Assembly: GCA_019314005.1 (NCBI GenBank)
Contig: JAFDAE010000158.1
Coordinates: 1 to 10,794 of the forward strand
DNA: 10,794 nucleotides
Direction of reading: 5' to 3'
Source: Deltaproteobacteria bacterium
Lineage (GTDB): Bacteria > Desulfobacterota > Desulfobacteria > C00003060 > C00003106
Under the pieces are notes generated by a model that searched no databases, was not told the DNA's origin, and worked only from the letters and a program-made list of their open reading frames with translations. The stretch's first letter is position 1, and each line of letters opens with the position of its first letter. Positions 7,030-10,794 of the stretch are shown in pieces. The translations under genes and the position numbers were made by a program.

Positions 7030-9648
7030 TTATTCCTCTTCATTCAAATCATACACTTCCAAGCCGGCCTCTTTGAAGTCTTCCGGCCATCTTTTAACAT
7101 AGTTAACATCCCATTCTTTAACTTCTTCGGGTAACTCGTCCCATGGCATGAGGTATGGAGAAATTTTCTTGTCGATATCTTTTTCCGGCCCTCTTTTCCA
7201 TCCGGTTTGGATGCGCTCCAGGTTCCATCTGCCATGCTCCATTTCAGCCATTCGTCGAATACGCTTTTCATCAGAAAATTCGATGGGCTTGATTTTTTCC
7301 GGATCCTTTTCACGAAGTGCATAACCTTCATACCGCAAGATCGCTTCTGCATAGAGTTTTTGTTGAATACTTGAATATTGAAATGGTTCTATCAGCTTGT
7401 CCCAAGGTTGCATTGCCGGGCCAATAACTTTATGTAATTTTTCCAATATAGTCTTGGGATCGGGCTTTATTTCCGGGCCAATAATTTCAGATATTTTATT
7501 CAATATATTTTTATTATGAGAAGCCTTAGCCGCTTTCTCTATGCAATTCATGCCGACGCGAGAGGTCGGAGACAAAAGCAGTGCCCTGATGGTCATTGGA
7601 TCAGGAATAAGTGTGACGAGGTTCGGATGATTTCGCCATCGATCGTCCTTTAATATTTCCTTAACGGCTCGCCGGGAGTCACCCAGGACCCCCACCTTTG
7701 CGCCTAAGGCTAATGCCAATCTGTATTCGATTGCCGCTATCTTACCACCGCCAATGCCCACCAATTTTATCTGAGAAGGATTGAGTCCTGAAGATAGCAG
7801 GTCTACCCACATTTGTAATGGCTCTAATGGGCTGAAACGGAGAGCATCAGAATAAAAAAGAAGATCATAACGATCATCAACACGACAATGTATGGGAACA
7901 GAGATAGGAAGATACGCTACAGTCTTAAAGCCGCTTCGATCATTTTCTTCCGACAGCCCTGAAAGGCTGCCCACAATCCCGCTAATGCCGCTTGTAGTTC
8001 CACCGGAGATCACCTCTCCGTGGAACCCTGCCAAAGCATCGGCAAGGAGGTTGCTATAGGCAAGTATGCGATCCTCTTCATCGGATGCACATGAGCCGGC
8101 TACTATAACCACTGGCCCTTTATAGACAGCCTTCTTGTCGGCCAATTTAATAAGTTCCTTTGATCGTCGTTTGGTCTGTAGCTTCACGCATTTTGCCACT
8201 AAAAGCAGCCTTTTTATCCACTCAAACCCTTCTAATGATTTCTTTATGTATTCCACCCTTTGCAAGAAATTTAACTCTTGGTCGATTGCTTCTCCCGGGA
8301 CGCCACTATCGGGAGAGATGTAAAGATCTACAGCCTCGATATAGGCAGATAAGCCCTGGTAAGGATTTCCGAGCAATAGGTAGAGTCTGCCCAATGTAAA
8401 TAAGGATTTAGGCAAATTAATATTAACGTCAGCGTGGCTTCTACAGGTCTTAATGGCATCCAGCAACACCGGCTCAAGGAGGAATTTGTCCGAAAAATCT
8501 CTCCGATTTGCGATCTCGAACTCGAGGAACGAAGCCAGATAATAAGGATCGGATGATTTAAGACGATAAGCTTTCGAGTAATATTCCTGCGCCGTCTGTT
8601 TGTCCTCAATTTCCTTTGACCAGGCATAGTTTGCACATGCTTCGGCATCGTTAGCATCTATCTTCAGGGCTTTTTCCAGATATTTTTGACCTTGCTTATA
8701 TTTTCTGCCAGATGGCGTTTCTCTGTAGGCTCGACACAAGGCGTTACCCAGTTCTCTCAGAATCACCGGGTCTTCGGAATTTTTATAGGACGTTAGCTCC
8801 TCAATCACCTTTTTCCACTCGGCCATTGCCTTGTAAATCCTGACTTTACGAAGAATAAGATTTTTAATTTGCTTTGGATCTTTCTCGTTTTCAAGAATCG
8901 TATCTATTATGGAAAGCTCTTTGTTAATTTGATTCTTGGTCATGTATGCCCCATAATCCCCGGCAAAAGCATGCAAGTTATCTGCGAATTGAGTAAATTC
9001 CTTGTCCGCGGCCTCCAATACCGCGGCTAAACGGGCCATTTGCCGGTGCCATTTGCCGGGCACTTTGAACTGATTTTTGTAGAGGCTGTCGTGGCTTACC
9101 TCAGCCCAAGCGTGCTGGAGGAGGGTCCTTACCTGTATTTCGGCCTTAAGCTGGGCGATTTTCTGATCAGCAGTAACGTCCAAAATACTTTCGAGGTCGG
9201 GTATCTGGACAATGTAATGCACCGAGAGGTATCCAAACTGATCAGGGCTTAACTCCATTCGCTTGTCTTCACTATTAACTTCATCTATGGTGAAATTGTT
9301 ACGGATGAATTGACAGATTCTGTCTGCCTCGTGCTGGGTTTGGGTAATGACCCGAGCACCACATAGGTCGGTAAACTCGTTGACCGGATCAAAGAATTCC
9401 GTCCACTGTTTTGCGCTGGTGAAGCTGTTTAATGCTTCGCTTTTAGGCAGCTTACGGATCGCCTTTTCGGCGAAGCTGGGAAGAGTCTTTGCTCGAACCT
9501 GAACGATTGCAAGAGGCGCATATTTCTCACACGCCCGCTTTAAAACATTGTCTAGGAAAGAAGCATATTCTTTGTAGCGCTTTCGCATTTGGGCGAATCT
9601 CTTACCCTGTCTTTCATACCACAATTTGCCATGATGATTCATAGGCAT
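7030..9648 (-). CDS. RelA/SpoT-like synthetase-TPR-SLOG-RyR fusion protein
   Basis: The product is an 872-residue multidomain protein. Residues 20-215 form a RelA/SpoT nucleotidyltransferase: RAKTLPS (52-58) as the RxKxxxS loop, DLCGARVI (94-101) with the Mg2+-ligand Asp, FGYLSVHY (138-145), and EIQVRT (170-175) with the second acidic residue. All key synthetase positions appear intact; no HD hydrolase is present. Residues 265-440 are TPR-like helices (YLEKALKIDANDAEACANYA). Residues 510-690 match the SLOG/LSDAT nucleotide-binding fold: GPVVIVAGSC, VISGGTTSGISG (546-557), LVGIGGGKIAA (629-639). Residues 765-860 are a RyR domain (AEMEHGRWNLERIQTGWKRG, LMPWDELPEE). A linker at 720-755 repeats an IGPxxxP motif. 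Start: TAAGGAGG lies 6 nt before the ATG at 9648. SLOG domains bind nucleotides such as cyclic ADP-ribose derivatives in Thoeris ThsA. The likely role, making and sensing an alarmone-like signal, is inferred. Confidence 0.85.
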   Translation of the reverse strand: MPMNHHGKLWYERQGKRFAQMRKRYKEYASFLDNVLKRACEKYAPLAIVQVRAKTLPSFAEKAIRKLPKSEALNSFTSAKQWTEFFDPVNEFTDLCGARVITQTQHEADRICQFIRNNFTIDEVNSEDKRMELSPDQFGYLSVHYIVQIPDLESILDVTADQKIAQLKAEIQVRTLLQHAWAEVSHDSLYKNQFKVPGKWHRQMARLAAVLEAADKEFTQFADNLHAFAGDYGAYMTKNQINKELSIIDTILENEKDPKQIKNLILRKVRIYKAMAEWKKVIEELTSYKNSEDPVILRELGNALCRAYRETPSGRKYKQGQKYLEKALKIDANDAEACANYAWSKEIEDKQTAQEYYSKAYRLKSSDPYYLASFLEFEIANRRDFSDKFLLEPVLLDAIKTCRSHADVNINLPKSLFTLGRLYLLLGNPYQGLSAYIEAVDLYISPDSGVPGEAIDQELNFLQRVEYIKKSLEGFEWIKRLLLVAKCVKLQTKRRSKELIKLADKKAVYKGPVVIVAGSCASDEEDRILAYSNLLADALAGFHGEVISGGTTSGISGIVGSLSGLSEENDRSGFKTVAYLPISVPIHCRVDDRYDLLFYSDALRFSPLEPLQMWVDLLSSGLNPSQIKLVGIGGGKIAAIEYRLALALGAKVGVLGDSRRAVKEILKDDRWRNHPNLVTLIPDPMTIRALLLSPTSRVGMNCIEKAAKASHNKNILNKISEIIGPEIKPDPKTILEKLHKVIGPAMQPWDKLIEPFQYSSIQQKLYAEAILRYEGYALREKDPEKIKPIEFSDEKRIRRMAEMEHGRWNLERIQTGWKRGPEKDIDKKISPYLMPWDELPEEVKEWDVNYVKRWPEDFKEAGLEVYDLNEEE

Positions 9649-9654
9649 AATTAA

Positions 9655-9662
9655 CCTCCTTA
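9655..9662 (-). promoter_or_regulatory. strong ribosome binding site of the RelA/SpoT-SLOG-RyR gene
   Basis: TAAGGAGG on the minus strand is 6 nt from the ATG at 9648. This supports the first Met rather than the in-frame ATG two codons later. Confidence 0.8.
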
Positions 9663-9680
9663 CACTTAGCTCAGTTGGTT

Positions 9681-9708
9681 AATAAAATAAAATCATCTAA
9701 AATGTAAA
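9681..9708 (-). promoter_or_regulatory. weak candidate promoter in the 106-nt gap
   Basis: TTTACA (9703-9708) is followed after 16 nt by TTTATT (9681-9686) on the minus strand. The whole gap between the stand-alone RyR gene and the fusion gene is very AT-rich, so chance matches are common. A small inverted repeat, TGATA-caa-TATCA (9718-9730), lies just upstream and could be an operator. The gap may hold a separate promoter or simply be operon-internal spacer. Confidence 0.2.
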
Positions 9709-9754
9709 ATTTTAATTTGATACAATATCATCTACTTATAAATAAATTAGGCGG

Positions 9755-9973
9755 TTAGGAAACTCGGAGGTCTTCATTCCTAATCCATGTGCCGCAAGTT
9801 CGATCCTTGTCGGCTTCGCTCAACTGATCATAGGGAACTATGCAACTGTGGATTTTTTTCTTTTTATCAGTGAGCGTGCCGTATTTCCAACCATCTCTGA
9901 GCTTACCATTCATCCATACAATATGCGCTGCTTCGGCAAGCTGTTCGAGTGTTCTATAATCCGGATCTTCCAT
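9755..9973 (-). CDS. stand-alone RyR-domain protein
   Basis: This 72-residue protein is almost entirely one RyR domain: LAEAAHIVWMNGKLRDGWKY (12-31), then IVPYDQLSEADKDR (45-58). It lines up without gaps over its core with the C-terminal RyR of the neighbouring fusion protein: AHIVW with EHGRW, GWKYG with GWKRG, VPYDQL with MPWDEL. RyR domains are named from ryanodine receptors. Bacterial versions occur in predicted nucleotide-signalling and conflict loci, where they are thought to bind a nucleotide-derived ligand. GAGGT lies 3 nt before the ATG at 9973. It is the first gene of the minus-strand set, 106 nt upstream of the fusion gene. It could compete for the ligand or act as a separate sensor or immunity subunit; both are inference. 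Confidence 0.85.
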   Translation of the reverse strand: MEDPDYRTLEQLAEAAHIVWMNGKLRDGWKYGTLTDKKKKIHSCIVPYDQLSEADKDRTCGTWIRNEDLRVS

Positions 9974-10340
9974 TTTACCTCAAGATTTAATCTTTATTTA
10001 CAGGAACTCGGGCAAAAAATAACTTTTTCTACAAAAGAAAACTTTTTTGAAAAGAATCTTATTCCAGATAACCGAGGCGATAATATAGTCATATGAAGTG
10101 TGCTCCGTTGAATCGTTTTTATTCCTCAAATGTACCAATGGCGTTGGATTGTCTTTAAAAGCTGTTTTATTATCGTCGACTTATTGAGTAATCGATGCTT
10201 GCTTTCGTGCTTGAACCTTTAACTGGTTTCAGCTCAAATGCATTGATAGTTTCCATAATCATATGCCCGATTTTCCTCATTCATATAGGAAAAATCTCTT
10301 AAAAGCAAGTAAGGAAGAGTATGATTATATTTATAATTCT

Positions 10341-10430
10341 GTGTGCAGGGCGTTCGCAGTAGTTTGCGGAGGTCTATACCGCTTTAGAAGCGTGGCTTCA
10401 CACTCTGCGCCTTGAAGCTGCGGTGAAATC
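10341..10430 (+). ncRNA. possible structured element (hairpin cluster)
   Basis: This GC-richer block in AT-rich DNA folds on paper into TTCGCA-gtagtt-TGCGGA (10353-10370), GAAGC-gtg-GCTTC (10387-10399), and an enclosing ACCGC (10378-10382) with GCGGT (10420-10424). No tRNA or known RNA signature is visible, and strand is undetermined. It could be a small RNA, a repetitive palindromic element or a recombination site. Low confidence. Confidence 0.25.
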
Positions 10431-10490
10431 GACAATTGCAGATTTCAGGTAAAAGTATTTTTTTATTGGAGTATTGATATTATTGATGTG

Positions 10491-10514
10491 AAATTGTGCC
10501 TAAAATTGTGCCTA
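10491..10514. repeat. perfect tandem 12-nt repeat
   Basis: AAATTGTGCCTA occurs twice with no gap (10491-10502 and 10503-10514) and is followed by a T-rich run. It may be a protein-binding iteron, a recombination or insertion scar, or chance. Confidence 0.6.
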
Positions 10515-10621
10515 TTTTTTGTGATTAGCAGTGATTTTGAATGATACGTGATGACATCATGGCCGAAAGGGTTGGTGACGAAAAAGCTTTTTATTTTATC
10601 ATTTTATACTATGACAGCAAA

Positions 10622-10654
10622 TAACGGTTGGAATTTCAGAAAGCCTTACCGTTA
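10622..10654. repeat. 7-bp inverted repeat
   Basis: TAACGGT (10622-10628) and ACCGTTA (10648-10654) are perfect inverted copies separated by 19 nt. They lie about 80 nt upstream of the plus-strand gene start and may be an operator or a weak hairpin. Confidence 0.5.
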
Positions 10655-10680
10655 GCGGCATTGGGTTTGATAGGTATTTT

Positions 10681-10727
10681 CTGATAAAGTATGTGTATTA
10701 TTAAAACCAAAACACATACTTTATCAG
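10681..10727. repeat. perfect 16-bp inverted repeat upstream of the plus-strand gene
   Basis: CTGATAAAGTATGTGT (10681-10696) and its exact reverse complement (10712-10727) flank a 15-nt AT-rich spacer. The right arm ends 7 nt before the ATG at 10735, so the repeat covers the leader and probably the promoter (TATTAT lies at 10696-10701). An operator for an autoregulated HTH protein, an attenuating hairpin that hides the ribosome site, or terminal repeats of a small element would all fit. Confidence 0.8.
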
Positions 10728-10734
10728 GTGGGTG

Positions 10735-10794
10735 ATGGATGAAAAAGGTGTTCTCCAAAAATTTCGGCAGCAAAAGATAATTACTATTGAACAG
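10735..10794 (+). CDS. start of a probable winged-HTH protein (runs off right edge)
   Basis: The ATG at 10735 opens a frame of 20 codons to the edge: MDEKGVLQKFRQQKIITIEQ. CAGGTGG (10725-10731) is a usable ribosome site 3 nt before the ATG. Basic residues followed by an IITIEQ helix start resemble the N-terminus of winged-HTH proteins in which a recognition helix follows (xLAxLLxCSxxTxxRRL), but that part lies outside the window. The gene is divergent from the large minus-strand set and preceded by a 16-bp inverted repeat that could be its operator. Family assignment from 20 residues is tentative. Confidence 0.45.
   Translation, partial: MDEKGVLQKFRQQKIITIEQ

Larger units (their letters stand above)
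9974..10680 (+). other. intergenic region without a convincing gene
   Basis: About 700 bp separates the minus-strand gene set from the plus-strand gene at the right edge. It is AT-rich apart from a GC-richer block at 10341-10430. No frame shows convincing protein sequence. The best small candidate is a 36-codon minus-strand ORF at 10170-10280 (METINAFELKPVKGSSTKAS inside), which has only a poor ribosome site. The region contains a tandem 12-nt repeat, two or three small hairpins and a 7-bp inverted repeat, listed separately. It may be a junction between the island and neighbouring DNA. Confidence 0.5.

Noticed and set aside
9669..9682. AGCTCAGTTGGTTA, which resembles a tRNA D-arm (possible tRNA remnant or attachment site)
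   Set aside because: No anticodon arm, T-arm or acceptor stem follows; the next 60 nt are AT-rich spacer.
9848..10096. Plus-strand 82-codon frame overlapping the RyR gene
   Set aside because: It is antisense to the clear RyR domain and lacks a ribosome site or recognisable motif.
10582..10593. Palindrome AAAAAGCTTTTT as a rho-independent terminator
   Set aside because: It has no GC stem or loop, and no gene ends next to it.

Overview
The window is a dense, nearly one-strand (minus) array of genes typical of a bacterial defence or accessory island. Codon and base composition is moderate-GC with AT-rich intergenic DNA. The long multidomain STAND proteins, and a right-edge peptide that looks like the start of a winged-HTH protein I associate with Desulfobacterales-type genomes, suggest a deltaproteobacterial host. 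That taxonomic guess is weak and is inference only.

Layout from left to right. (1) 1-1168, minus: N-terminal 389 residues of a TIR-NB-ARC STAND protein that runs off the left edge. (2) 1169-1579: AT-rich promoter DNA plus a possible coding remnant. (3) 1580-4054, minus: an 824-residue DUF4062-STAND NTPase-TPR protein whose last TPRs are encoded by near-identical 126-nt repeats. (4) 4055-4273: its leader, with a candidate promoter and a strong hairpin. (5) 4274-9973, minus: a compact gene set. In transcription order it encodes a stand-alone RyR-domain protein (9973-9755), a RelA/SpoT-like nucleotidyltransferase-TPR-SLOG-RyR fusion (9648-7030), a NUDIX hydrolase (7018-6593), a degenerate-NUDIX/cupin/Cys-motif protein (6569-5460), and a nucleoside 2-deoxyribosyltransferase-like protein (5454-4274). 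The last gene needs a -1 shift exactly at an A AAA AAC heptamer. (6) 9974-10734: a gap of about 760 bp with no convincing gene but several repeats and hairpins. (7) 10735-10794, plus: the first 20 codons of a divergent gene.

How the genes may work together (inference). The 9973-4274 set combines a putative alarmone synthetase, a nucleotide-sensing domain (SLOG), two RyR domains, two NUDIX-fold proteins and a deoxyribosyltransferase-fold protein. This is the part list of a nucleotide-centred conflict system: one protein makes or senses a nucleotide signal, the NUDIX enzyme removes it, and the deoxyribosyltransferase-fold protein acts as effector or modifier. It lies beside two different STAND proteins, which in bacteria are often phage sensors. 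The exact combination is one I do not recognise as a named system and is the best candidate for something undescribed.
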